A DNA stretch of 64,000 nt from Petrolisthes cinctipes. Lineage: Eukaryota; Arthropoda; Malacostraca; Decapoda; Porcellanidae. Below the pieces are notes generated by a model that had not been told where the DNA came from, searched no databases, and was given only the letters and a program-made list of their open reading frames with translations. Position numbers and translations under genes: made by a program. Where the stretch lies: assembly GCA_033782935.1 (NCBI GenBank), contig JAWQEG010000412.1, positions 1,849,501 to 1,913,500 of the forward strand. Reading direction: 5' to 3'. Of this stretch, positions 13,901 to 27,300 are shown one piece after another (position 1 is the stretch's first letter; the number at the start of each line of letters is the position of its first letter).

Positions 13901-15858
13901 ATGCATGAATCTTCTGTACCCGTTTATATCTCAAATTCGGGTTCAAAACACCCGAAAATTCAATAGTTTTGGGTCCCAGAAGCGATCTGTACATGCCTAC
14001 TTAGTGTTAGAATGTTTCAAGATACAGGCTCATAAAAATCTGAAAATCGAAATTTTTGGTGCAAAAAGTCGATATGTGCATGCGTCTTCTGTTCTCGTTT
14101 ATATCCCAAATTCAGACTCAAAACGCCCGAAAATTCGATATCTTTTGGTCCCAGAAGCGATCTGTACATGCATACTCAGTTTTAGAATATTTTCAAAATA
14201 CGGGTCCAAAACATGCTGAAAATTGATATTTTATGTGCCCAAAGTCAATATGTGAATCCCTCTTTTGTACCCGTTTATATCTCAAATTCAGGCTCAAAAT
14301 ACCCAAAAATTCGATATTTTGGGTTCCCAGAAGCGATCTGTACATGTCTACTCAGTGCTAGAATGTTTTCAAAATATAGGCCCAAAACACGCTAAAAATC
14401 GATATTTTAGGTGTCCAAAGTCGATATGTATATGCATCTTCTCTACTCGTTTATATCCCAAATTCATGCTCAAAACACCCGAAAATTCGATATTTTTGGG
14501 TCCAAGAAGCGATCTGTACATGTCTACTCATTGTTAGAATATTTTCTAAATACGGGTCCCAAACATGCAAAAAATCGATATATTAGGTGCCCAAAGTCGA
14601 TATGTGTATTCATCTTCTGTACCCGTTTATATCTCAAATTCAGACTCAGAACACCCGATAATTCGATATTTTTGGGTCCCAGAAGCGATCTGTACATGCC
14701 TACTCAGTTCTAAAATGTTTTCAAAATATAGGTCCAAAACATGCTAACAATCGATATTTTAGGTGTCCAAAGTCGATATGTGCATTCATCTTCTGTACCC
14801 GTTTATATCCCAAATTCAGGCTCAAAACACCCGAAAATTCGATATTTTTGGTTCCCAGAAGCGATCTGTACATTGTTAGAATATTTTCTAGATATTGGCC
14901 TAAAACATGCTTAAAATCGATAATTTCGGTGCAAAAAGTCGATATGTGCATGCCACTTCTGTACCAGTTTATATCTCAAATTCAGGCTGAAAACATCCGA
15001 AAATACGATATTTTTGGGTCCTAGATGCGTCTGTAAATGGCTACTCAGTGCCTGAATGATTTCAAAATATAGGCCCAAAACATGCTAAAAATCGATATTT
15101 TAGATGCCCAAAGTCGATATATGCATGAATCTTCTGTACCCGTTTATATATCGAATTCGGGTTCAAAACACCCGAAAATTCGATATTTTTGGGTCCCTGA
15201 AGCGATCTGTACATGCTTACTCAGTGTTAGAATGTTTCAAGATACAGGCTCAAAAAAATCTGAAAATCGAAATTTTTGTTGCAAAAAGTCGATTTGTGCA
15301 TGCATCTTCTGTACTCGTTTATATCCCAAATTCAGGCTCAAAACGCCCGAAAATTCGATATTTCTTGGTCCCAGAAGCAATCTGTACATGCCTACTCAAT
15401 GTTAGAATATTTTCAAAATACGGGTCCAAAACATGCTGAAAATTGATATTTTAGGTGCCCAAAGTCGATATGTGCATCCATCCTTTGTACCCGTTTATAT
15501 CTCAAATTCAGCCTCAAAATACCCAAAAATTCGATATTTTGGGGTCCCAGAAGCGATCTGTACATGCCTACTCAGTGGTAGAATGTTTTCAAAATATGGG
15601 CCCAAAACACGATAAAAATCGATATTATAGGTGTCCAAAGTCGATATGTGCATGCATCTTCTGTACCAGTTTATATCTTAAGTTAAGGCTCAAAACACCA
15701 GAAAATACGATATTTTTGGGTCCCAGAAGCGATCTGTAAATGACTACTCAGTGCCAGGATGATTTCAGAATATAGGCCCAAAACATGCTAAAAATCGATA
15801 TTTTAGGTGTCCAAAGTCGATATGTGTATGCATCTTCTGTACCCGTTTATATCTCAAA
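10130..15858 (+). repeat. Higher-order repeat, ~2 x 2978 bp (17-mer)
   Basis: Landmarks in 10130-13107 recur at 13108-15858 with an offset of 2978 bp (about 17 monomers). The first copy overlaps the last part of the third 1585 bp copy, so the 2978 bp unit incorporated part of the 1585 bp array. Copies differ by only a few bases, for example CAGTGTTAG against CAGTTTTAG near 11206 and 14180. The second copy is cut off at about 15858, where the sequence jumps back to the state seen 1220 bp earlier. Confidence 0.9.
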
Positions 15859-17075
15859 TTCAGACTCAGAACACCCGATAATTCGATATTTTTGGGTCCC
15901 AGAAGCGATCTGTACATGCCTACTCAGTTCTAAAATGTTTTCAAAATATAGGTCCAAAACATGCTAACAATCGATATTTTAGGTGTCCAAAGTCGATATG
16001 TGCATTCATCTTCTGTACCCGTTTATATCCCAAATTCAGGCTCAAAACACCCGAAAATTCAATATTTTTGGTTCCCAGAAGCGATCTGTACATTGTTAGA
16101 ATATTTTCTAGATATTGGCCTAAAACATGCTTAAAATCGATAATTTCGGTGCAAAAAGTCGATATGTGCATGCCACTTCTGTACCAGTTTATATCTCAAA
16201 TTCAGGCTGAAAACATCCGAAAATACGATATTTTTGGGTCCTAGATGCGTCTGTAAATGGCTACTCAGTGCCTGAATGATTTCAAAATATAGGCCCAAAA
16301 CATGCTAAAAATCGATATTTTAGATGCCCAAAGTCGATATATGCATGAATCTTCTGTACCCGTTTATATATCGAATTCGGGTTCAAAACACCCGAAAATT
16401 CGATATTTTTGGGTCCCTGAAGCGATCTGTACATGCTTACTCAGTGTTAGAATGTTTCAAGATACAGGCTCAAAAAAATCTGAAAATCGAAATTTTTGTT
16501 GCAAAAAGTCGATTTGTGCATGCATCTTCTGTACTCGTTTATATCCCAAATTCAGGCTCAAAACGCCCGAAAATTCGATATTTCTTGGTCCCAGAAGCAA
16601 TCTGTACATGCCTACTCAATGTTAGAATATTTTCAAAATACGGGTCCAAAACATGCTGAAAATTGATATTTTAGGTGCCCAAAGTCGATATGTGCATCCA
16701 TCCTTTGTACCCGTTTATATCTCAAATTCAGCCTCAAAATACCCAAAAATTCGATATTTTGGGGTCCCAGAAGCGATCTGTACATGCCTACTCAGTGGTA
16801 GAATGTTTTCAAAATATGGGCCCAAAACACGATAAAAATCGATATTATAGGTGTCCAAAGTCGATATGTGCATGCATCTTCTGTACCAGTTTATATCTTA
16901 AGTTAAGGCTCAAAACACCAGAAAATACGATATTTTTGGGTCCCAGAAGCGATCTGTAAATGACTACTCAGTGCCAGGATGATTTCAGAATATAGGCCCA
17001 AAACATGCTAAAAATCGATATTTTAGGTGTCCAAAGTCGATATGTGTATGCATCTTCTGTACCCGTTTATATCTC
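14640..17075 (+). repeat. Higher-order repeat, 2 x 1220 bp (7-mer)
   Basis: About 14640-15857 and 15858-17075 are copies at an offset of 1220 bp, about seven monomers. After about 17075 the sequence resumes the continuation found after 12877, an offset of 4198 (2978 plus 1220). The 7-mer is therefore a later duplication nested inside the 2978 bp repeat. The copies are almost identical; one difference is TTCGATATT against TTCAATATT near 16060. Confidence 0.9.
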
Positions 17076-20000
17076 ATATTTAGGCTCAAAATATCCGAAA
17101 ATTCGATATTTTTGGGTCCCAGAAGCGATCTATAAATGCCTACTCAGTGTTAGAATATTTTCAAAATACGGGTCCAAAAAGTGCAGAAAATCGATATTTT
17201 AGGTGCCCAAAGTCGATATGTGCATTCATCCTCTGTACCCGTTTATATCTAAAATTCAGGCTCAAAACACCCGATAATTCGATATTTTTGCGTCACAGAA
17301 GTGATCTGTACATGCCTACTCTGTGCTAAAATATTTTCAAAATATAGGTCCAAAACATGCTAAAAATCGATATTTTAGGTGTCCAAAGTCGACATGTGTA
17401 TGCATCTTCTGTACACGTTTATATACCAAGTTCAGGCTCAAAACACGCGAAAATTCGATATTTTTGGGTCCCAGAAGCGATCTGTACATGCCTCTTCATT
17501 GTTAGAATTTTTTCAAGATATTGGCCTAAAACATGCTTAAAATCGATATTTTCGATGCAAAAAGTCGATATGTGCATGCATCTTCTGTACCAGTTTATAT
17601 CTCAAATTCAGGCTCAAAACACCCGAAAATACGATATTTTTGGGTCCCAGACGCGATCTGTACATGCCTACTTAGTGCCAGAATGTTTTCAAAATATAGG
17701 CCCAAAATATGCTAAAAATCGATATTTTACGTGTCCAAACTCGAAATCTGTATGCATCTTCTGTACCCGTTTATATCTAAAATAAATTCAGGCTGAAAAC
17801 ACCCGAAAAATCAATGTTTTTGGGTCCCAGAAGCGATCTATACATGCCTACTCAGTGTTATAATATTTTCAAAATACAGGCCTAAAACATGATGAAAATC
17901 GATATTTTAGGTGCCCAAAGTCAATATGTTCATTCATCTTCTGTACTCGTTTATATCCCAAGTTCATTACCAAAACAAACGAAAATTCGTTTTTTTAGGG
18001 TCCCAGAAGCGATCTGTACATGCCTACTCCGTGATAGAATGTTTTCAAAATATACGCCCAAAACATGCTAAAATATCGATATTTTAGGTGTCTAAAGTCG
18101 ATATGTGCATGCATCTTCTGTACCAGTTTATATCTCAAATTCAGGCTCAAAACACCCGAAAATACGATATTTTTGGGTCCCAGACGCGATCTGTACATGC
18201 CTACTTAGTGCCAAAATGTTTTCAAAATATAGGCCCAAAATATGCTAAAAATCGATATTTTAGGTGTCCAAACTCGAAATCTGTATGCATCTTCTGTACC
18301 CGTTTATATCTAAAATAAATTCAGGCTGAAAACACCCGAAAATTCAATATTTTTGGGTCCCAGAAGCGATCTGTAAATGACAACTCAGTGCCAGGATGAT
18401 TTCAAAACCTAAGCCCAAAACATGCTAAAAATCGATATTTTAGGTGTCCAAAGTCGATATGTGTATGCATCTTCTGTTCCCGTTTATATCTCATATTTAG
18501 ACTCAAAATACCCGAAAATTCGATATTTTTGGGTCCCAGAAGCGATCTGTACATGCCTACTCAGTGTTAGAATATTTTCAAAATACGGGTCCAAAAAGTG
18601 CAGAAAATCGATATTTTAGGTGCCCAAAGTCGATATGTGCATTCATGCTCTGTACCCGTTTATATCTAAAATTCAGGCTCAAAACACCCGATAATTCGAT
18701 ATTTTTGCGTCACAGAAGTGATCTGTACATGCCTACTCTGTGCTAAAATATTTTCAAAATATAGGTCCAAAACATGCTAAAAATCGATATTTTAGGTGTC
18801 CAAAGTCGACATGTGTATGCATCTTCTGTACACGTTTATATACCAAGTTCAGGCTCAAAACACGCGAAAATTCGATATTTTTGGGTCCCAGAAGCGATCT
18901 GTACATGCCTCTTCATTGTTAGAATTTTTTCAAGATATTGGCCTAAAACATGCTTAAAATCGATATTTTCGATGCAAAAAGTCGATATGTGCATGCATCT
19001 TCTGTACCAGTTTATATCTCAAATTCAGGCTCAAAACACCCGAAAATACGATATTTTTGGGTCCCAGACGCGATCTGTACATGCCTACTTAGTGCCAGAA
19101 TGTTTTCAAAATATAGGCCCAAAATATGCTAAAAATCGATATTTTACGTGTCCAAACTCGAAATCTGTATGCATCTTCTGTACCCGTTTATATCTAAAAT
19201 AAATTCAGGCTGAAAACAACCGAAAAATCAATGTTTTTGGGTCCCAGAAGCGATCTATACATGCCTACTCAGTGTTATAATATTTTCAAAATACAGGCCC
19301 AAAACATGATGAAAATCGATATTTTAGGTGCCCAAAGTCAATATGTTCATTCATCTTCTGTACTCGTTTATATCCCAAGTTCATTACCAAAACAAACGAA
19401 AATTCGTTTTTTTAGGGTCCCAGAAGCGATCTGTACATGCCTACTCCGTGATAGAATGTTTTCAAAATATACGCCAAAAACATGCTAAAATATCGATATT
19501 TTAGGTGTCTAAAGTCGATATGTGCATGCATCTTCTGTACCAGTTTATATCTCAAATTCAGGCTCAAAACACCCGAAAATACGATATTTTTGGGTCCCAG
19601 ACGCGATCTGTACATGCCTACTTAGTGCCAAAATGTTTTCAAAATATAGGCCCAAAATATGCTAAAAATCGATATTTTAGGTGTCCAAACTCGAAATCTG
19701 TATGCATCTTCTGTACCCGTTTATATCTAAAATAAATTCAGGCTGAAAACACCCGAAAATTCAATATTTTTGGGTCCCAGAAGCGATCTGTAAATGACAA
19801 CTCAGTGCCAGGATGATTTCAAAACATAAGCCCAAAATATGCTAAAAATCGATATTTTAGGTGTCCAAACTCGAAATCTGTATGCATCTTCTGTTCCCGT
19901 TTATATCTCATATTTAGACTCAAAATACCCGAAAATTCGATATTTTTGGGTCCCAGAAGCGATCTGTACATGCCTACTCAGTGTTAGAATATTTTCAAAA

Positions 20001-20088
20001 TACGGGTCCAAAAAGTGCAGAAAATCGATATTTTAGGTGCCCAAAGTCGATATGTGCATTCATGCTCTGTACCCGTTTATATCTAAAA
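17005..20088 (+). repeat. Higher-order repeat, ~2.2 x 1417 bp (8-mer)
   Basis: Copies begin at 17005, 18422 and 19839 (the third partial, to about 20088), with an offset of 1417 bp, about eight monomers. Several monomers carry a characteristic TATCTAAAATAAATTCAGG insertion variant (near 17777, 18311, 19194 and 19728), which marks the unit. Only scattered substitutions separate the copies. Confidence 0.9.
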
Positions 20089-23000
20089 TTCAGACTAAAA
20101 ACACCCGATAATTCGATATTTTTGCGTCCCAGAAGTGATCTGGTCATGCCTACTTAGCGTTAAAATGTTTTCCTAATATAGGTCCAAAACATGCTAAAAA
20201 TCGATATTTTAAGTGTCCAAAGTCGATATGTGCATGCATCTTCTGTACCCGTTTATATCTCAAATTCAGGCTCAAAACACCCGGGAATTCGATATTTTTG
20301 GGTCCCAGAAGCGATCTGTACATGCCTACTCAGTGTTAGAATATTTTCAAAATACAGGCTCAAAACATGCTGAAAAAAGATATTTTAGGTGAACAAAGTC
20401 GATATGTGCATTCATCATCTGTACTCGTTTATATCCCAAATTCATTATCAAAACAAACGAAAATTCGTTTTTTTAGGGTCCCAGAAGCGATCTGTACATG
20501 CCTACTCAGTGCTAGAATGTTTTCAAAATATAGGCCCAAAACATGCTAAAAATCGATATTTTAGGTGTCCAAAGTCAATATGTGCATGCATCTTCTGTAC
20601 CAGTTTATATCTCAAATTCAGGCTCAAAACACCCGAAAATTCAATATTTTTGGGTCCCAGAAGCGATCTCTACATGGCTACTTAGTGCCAGAATTATTTC
20701 AAAATATAGGCCCAAAACATGATAAAAATAGATATTTTAGGTGTCCAAATGCAATATGTGTATGCATCTTCTGTACCCGTTTATAGCTCATATTCAAGCT
20801 CAAAATACCCGAAAATTCGATATTTTTGGGTCCCAGATGCGATCTGTACATGCCTACTTATTGCCAGAATGTTTTTTATAATATAGGCCCAAAATATGCT
20901 AAAAATCGCTATTTTAGGTGTCCAAACTCAAAATCTGTAGGCATCTTCTGTACCCGTTTATATCTAAAATTCAGGCTGAAAACACCCGAAAATTCAATAT
21001 TTTTGGGTCCCAGAAGCGATCTGTACATGCCTACTCAATGTTAGAATATTTTCAAAATACGGGTCCAAAACATGCTGAAAATTGATATTTTAGGTGCCCA
21101 AAGTCGATATGTGCATCCATCCTTTGTACCCGTTTATATCTCAAATTCAGCCTCAAAATACCCAAAAATTCGATATTTTGGGGTCCCAGAAGTGATCTGT
21201 ACATGCCTACTCAGTGGTAGAATGTTTTCAAAATATGGGCCGAAAACACGGTAAAAATCGATATTATAGGTGTCCAAAGTCGATATGTGCATGCATCTTC
21301 TGTACCAGTTTATATCTTAAGTTAAGGCTCAAAACACCAGAAAATACGATATTTTTGGGTCCCAGAAGCGATCTGAAAATGACTACTCAGTGCCAGGATG
21401 ATTTCAGAATATAGGCCCAAAACATGCTAAAAATCGATATTTTAGGTGTCCAAAGTCGATATGTGTATGCATCTTCTGTACCCGTTTATATCTCATATTT
21501 AGGCTCAAAATATCCGAAAATTCGATATTTTTGGGTCCCAGAAGCGATCTATAAATGCCTACTCAGTGTTAGAATATTTTCAAAATACGGGTCCAAAAAG
21601 TGCAGAAAATCGATATTTTAGGTGCCCAAAGTCGATATGTGCATTCATCCTCTGTACCCGTTTATATCTAAAATTCAGGCTCAAAACACCCGATAATTCG
21701 ATATTTTTGCGTCCCAGAAGTGATCGGTTCATGCCTACTCAGTGTTAAAATGTTTTACTAATATAGGTCCAAAATATGCTAAAATCGATATTTTAGGTGT
21801 CCAAAGTCGATATGTGCATGCATCTTCTCTACCCGTTTATATCTCAAATTCAGGCTCAAAACACCCGGGAATTCGATATTTTTGGGTTCCAGAAGCGATC
21901 TGTACATGCCTACTCCGTGCTAGAATGTTTTCAAAATATAGGCCCAAAACATGCTAAAAATCGATATTTTAGGTGTCCAAACTCGAAATCTGTTTGCATC
22001 TTCTGTACCCGTTTATATCTAAAATAAATTCAGGCTGAAAACACCCGAAAATTCAATGTTTTTGGGTCCCAGAAGCGATCTGTACATGCCTACTCAGTGT
22101 TATAATATTTTCAAAATATAGGCCCAAAACATGATGAAAATCGATATTTTAGGTGCCCAAAGTCAATATGTTCATTCATCTTCTGTACTCGTTTATATCC
22201 CAAGTTCATTATCAAAACAAACGAAAATTCGTTTTTTTAGGGTCCCAGAAGCGATCTGTACATGCCTACTCCGTGATAGAATGTTTTCAAAATATACGCC
22301 CAAAACATGCTAAAAAATCGATATTTTAGGTGTCTAAAGTCGATATGTGCATGCATCTTCTGTACCAGTTTATATCTTAAATTCAGGCTCAAAACACCCG
22401 AAAATACGATATTTTTGGGTCCCAGACGCGATCTGTACATGCCTACTTAGTGCCAAAATGTTTTCAAAATATAGGCCCAAAATATGCTAAAAATCGATAT
22501 TTTAGGTGTCCAAACTCGAAATCTGTATGCATCTTCTGTACCCGTTTATATCTAAAATAAATTCAGGCTGAAAACACCCGAAAATTCAATATTTTTGGGT
22601 CCCAGAAGCGATCTGTACATGCCTACTCAGTGTTAGAAAACTTTCAAAATACGGGTCCAAAACATGCTGAAAATTGATATTTTAGGTGCCCAAAGTCAAT
22701 ATTATCATGCATCTTCTGTACCCGTTTACATCCCAAATTCAGGATCAGAACACCCGAAAATTCGATATTGTTGGGTCCCAGAAGCGATCTGTACATGCCT
22801 ACTCAGTGTTAGAATGTTTCAAGATACAGGCTCAAAAAAATCTGAAAATCGAAATTTTTGGTGCAAAAAGTCGATTTGGGCATGCATCTTCTGTACTCGT
22901 TTATATCCTAAATTCAGGCTCAAAACGCCCGAAAAATCGATATTTTTTGGTCCCAGAAGCGATCTGTACATGCCTACTCAGTGTTAGAAAACTTTCAAAA

Positions 23001-24372
23001 TACGGGTCCAAAACATGCTGAAAATTGATATTTTAGGTGCCCAAAGTCGATATGTGCATCCATCTTTTGTACCCGTTTATATCTCAAATTCAGGCTCAAA
23101 ATACCCAAAAATTCGATATTTTGGGGTCCCAGAAGCGATCTGTAAATGACAACTCAGTGCCAGGATGATTTCAAAACATAAGCCCAAAACATGCTAAAAA
23201 TCGATATTTTAGGTGTCCAAAGTCGATATGTGTATGCATCTTCTATACCCGTTTATATCTCATACTTAGACTCAAAATACCCGAAAATTCGATATTTTTG
23301 GGTCCCAGAAGCGATCTGTACATGCCTACTCAGTGTTAGAATATTTTCAAAATACGGGTCCAAAAAATGCAGAAAATCGATATTTTAGGTGCCCAAAGTC
23401 GATATGTGCATTCATCTTCTGTACCCGTTTATATCTAAAATTCAGACTCAAAACACCCGATAATTCGATATTTTTGCGTCCCAGAAGTGATCTGTTCATG
23501 CCTACTTAGTGTTAAAATGTCTTCCTAATATAGGTCCAAAACATGCTAAAAATCGATATTTTAAGTGTCCAAAGTCGATATGTGCATGCATCTTCTGTAC
23601 CCGTTTATATCTCAAATTCAGGCTCAAAACACCCGGGAATTCGATATTTTTGGGTCCCAGAAGCGATCTGTACATGCCTACTCAGTGTTAGAATATTTTC
23701 AAAATACAGGCTCAAAACATGCTGAAAAAAGATATTTTAGGTGAACAAAGTCGATATGTGCATTTATCTTCTGTACTCGTTTATATCCCAAATTCATTAT
23801 CAAAACAAACGAAAATTCGTTTTTTTAGGGTCCCAGAAGCGATCTGTACATGCCTACTCAGTGCTAGAATGTTTTCAAAATATAGGCCCAAAACATGCTA
23901 AAAATCGATATTTTAGGTGTCCAAAGTCTATATGTGCATGCATCTTCTGTACCAGTTTATATCTCAAATTCAGGCTCAAAACACCCGAAAATTCAATATT
24001 TTTGGGTCCCAGAAGCGATCTCTACATGGCTACTTAGTGCCAGAATTATTTCAAAATATAGGCCCAAAACATGCTAAAAATAGATATTTTAGGTGTCCAA
24101 ATGCAATATGTGTATGCATCTTCTGTAACCGTTTATAGCTCATATTCAAGCTCAAAATACCCGAAAATTCGATATTTTTGGGCCCAGACGCGATCTGTAC
24201 ATGCCTACTTAGTGACAGAATGTTTTCAAAATATAGGCCCAAAATATGCTAAAAATCGATATTTTAGGTGTCCAAACTCGAAATCTGTATGCATCTTCTG
24301 TACCCGTTTATATCTAAAATTCAGGCTGAAAACACCCGAAAATTCAATATTTTTGGGTCCCAGAAGCGATCT
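19780..24372 (+). repeat. Higher-order repeat, period 3352 bp
   Basis: About 19780-21020 and 23132-24372 match at a constant offset of 3352 bp (about 19 monomers), including the unusual monomer containing CAAAACAAACGAAAATTCG (20448 and 23800) and the GGGAATTCGATATT variant. The stretch between them is related to the 1220 and 1417 bp families, indicating repeated unequal exchange rather than a single simple array. Confidence 0.8.
20194..20369 (+). repeat. Exemplar monomer: two ~88-bp half-units
   Basis: A representative monomer. The first 87 bases (20194-20280) and the next 89 (20281-20369) align to each other along their length. Both begin with an AAAATCGATATTTT or GAATTCGATATTTTT block, followed by GTGTCCAAAG against GGTCCCAGAAG, then CGATATGTGCATGC against CGATCTGTACATGC. 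Both close with TTCAGGCTCAAAACAC against TACAGGCTCAAAACAT. The 176 bp repeat is therefore a fixed dimer of an older ~88 bp unit. Confidence 0.85.
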
Positions 24373-27300
24373 TGACATGCCTACTCAGTGTTAGAATATT
24401 TTCAAAATACAGGCCCAAAACATGATGAAAATCGATATTTTAGGTGCCCAAAGTCAATATGTGCATGCATCTTCTGTACCCGTTTATATCCCAAATACAG
24501 GCTCAAAACACCCGTGAATTCGATATTTTTGGGTCCCAGAAGCGATCTGTACATGCCTACTCAGTGTTAGAATATTTTCAAAATACAGGCTCAAAACATG
24601 TTGAAAATAGATATTTTAGATGCACAAAGTCGATATGTGCATTCATCTTCTGTACTCGTTTATATCCCAAATTCAGGATCAGAACACCCGAAAATTCGAT
24701 ATTTTTGGGTCCCAGAAACGATCTGTACATGCCTACTCAGTGTTAGAATGTTTCAAGATACAGGCTCAAAAAAATCTAAAAAATCGAAATTTATGGTGCA
24801 AAAAGTCGATTTGGGCATGCATCTTCTGTACTCATTTATATCCGAAATTCAGGCTCAAAACGCCCGAAAATTCGATATTTTTTGGTCCCAGAAACGATCT
24901 GTACATGCCTACTCAGTGTTAGAATATTTTCAAAATACGGGTCCAAAACATGCTGAAAATTGATATTTTAGGTGCCCAAAGTCGATATGTGCATCCATCT
25001 TTTGTACCTGTTTATATCTCAAATTCAGGCTCAAAATACCCAAAAATTCGATATTTTGGGTTCCCAGAAGCGATCTGTGCATGCCTACTCAGTGCTAGAA
25101 TGTTTTTAAAATATAGGCCCAAAACACGGTAAAAATCGATATTTTAGGTGTAAAAGTCAATATGTGCATGCATCTTCTGCACCAGTTTATATCTTAAGTT
25201 AAGGCTCAAAACACCAGAAAATACGATATTTTTGGGTCCCAGAAGCGATCTGTAAATGACTACTTAGTGCCAGGATGATTTCAAAATACAGGCTCAAAAC
25301 ATGCTGAAAAAAGATATTTTAGGTGCAAAAAGTCGATATGTGCATTCATCTTCTGTACACGTTTATATCCCAAATTCATTATCAAAACAAACGAAAATTC
25401 GTTTTTTTAGGGTCCCAGAAGCGATCTGTACATGCCTAGTCAGTGCTAGAATGTTTTCAAAATATAGGCCCAAAACATGCTAAAAATCGTTATTTTAGGT
25501 GTCCAAACTCAAAATCTGTATGCATCTTCTGTACCAGTTTATATCTGAAATTCAGGCTCAAAACACCCAAAAATACGATATTTTTGGGTCCCAGAAGCGA
25601 TCTCTACATGGCTACTTAGTGCCAGAATGATTTCAAAATATAGGCCCAAAACATGCTAAAAATAGATATTTTAGGTGTCCAAATGCAATATGTGTATGCA
25701 TCTTCTGTACCCGTTTATAGCTCATATTCAAGCTCAAAATACCCGAAAATTCGATATTTTTGGGTCCCAGATGCGATCTGTACATGCCTACTTATTGCCA
25801 GAATGTTTTTTTAAAATATAGGCCCAAAATATGCTAAAAATCGCTATTTTAGGTGTCCAAACTCAAAATCTGTAGGCATCTTCTGTACCCGTTTATATCC
25901 CAAATACAGGCTCAAAACACCAGAGAATTCGATATTTTTGGGTCCCAGAAGCGATCTGTACATGCCTACTCAGTGTTAGAATATTTTCAAAATACAGGCT
26001 CAAAACATGATGAAAATAGATATTTTAGGTGCACAAAGTCGATATGTGCATTCATTTTCAGTACTCGTTTATATCCCAAATTCAGGATCAGAACACCCGA
26101 AAATTCGATATTTTTGGGTCCCAGAAGCGATCTGTACATGCCTATTCAGTGTTAAAATGTTTCAAGATACAAGCTCAAAAAAATCTGAAAATCAAAATTT
26201 TTGGTGAAAAAAGTCGATTTGTGCAAGCATCTTCTGTACTTGTATATCCCAAATTCAGGCTCAAAACGCCCGAAAATTCGATATTTTTTGGTCCCAGAAG
26301 CGATCTGTACATGCCTACTCAGTGTTAGAATATTTTCAAAATAGGGGTCCAAAACATGCTGAAAATTGACATTTAAGGTGCCCAATGTCGAAATGTGCAT
26401 CCCTCTTTTGTACCCGTTTATATCTCAAATTCAGGCTCAAAATACCCAAATATTCGATATTTTGGGTTCCCAGAAGCGATCTGTACATGCCTACTCAGTG
26501 CTAGAATGTTTTCAAAATATAGGCCCAAAACACGGTAAAAATCGATATTTTAGGTGTCCAAAGTCGATATGTGCATGCATCTTCTGTACCAGTTTATATC
26601 TTAAGTTAAGGCTCAAAACACCAGAAAATACGATATTTTTGGGTCCCAGAAGCGATCTGTAAATGACTACTTAGTGCCAGGATGATTTCAAAATACAGGC
26701 TCAAAACATGCTGAAAAAAGATATTTTAGGTGTCCAAAGTCGATATGTGCATGCATCTTCTGTACCAGTTTATATCTCAAATTCAGGCTCAAAACACCCG
26801 AAAATACGATATTTTTGGGTCCCAGAAGCGATCTCTACATGGCTACTTAGTGCCAGAATTATTTCAAAATATAGGCCCAAAACATGGTAAAAATAGATAT
26901 TTTAGGTGTCCAAATGCAATATGTGTATGCATCTTCTGTACCCGTTTATAGCTCATATTCAAGCTCAAAATACCCGAAAGTTCGATATTTTTGGGTCCCA
27001 GACGCGATCTGTACATGCCTACTTAGTGCCAGAATGTTTTCAAAATATAGGCCCAAAATATGCTAAAAATCGATATTTTAGGTGTCCAAACTCGGAATCT
27101 GTATGCATCTTCTATACCCGTTAATAACTAAAATTCAGGCTGAAAACACCCGAAAATTCAATATTTTTGGGTCCCAGAAGCGATCTGTACATGCCTACTC
27201 AGTGTTAGAATATTTTCAAAATACAGGCCCAAAACATGATGAAAATGGATATTTTAGGTACCCAAAGTCAATATGTGCATGCATCTTCTGTACCCGTTTA

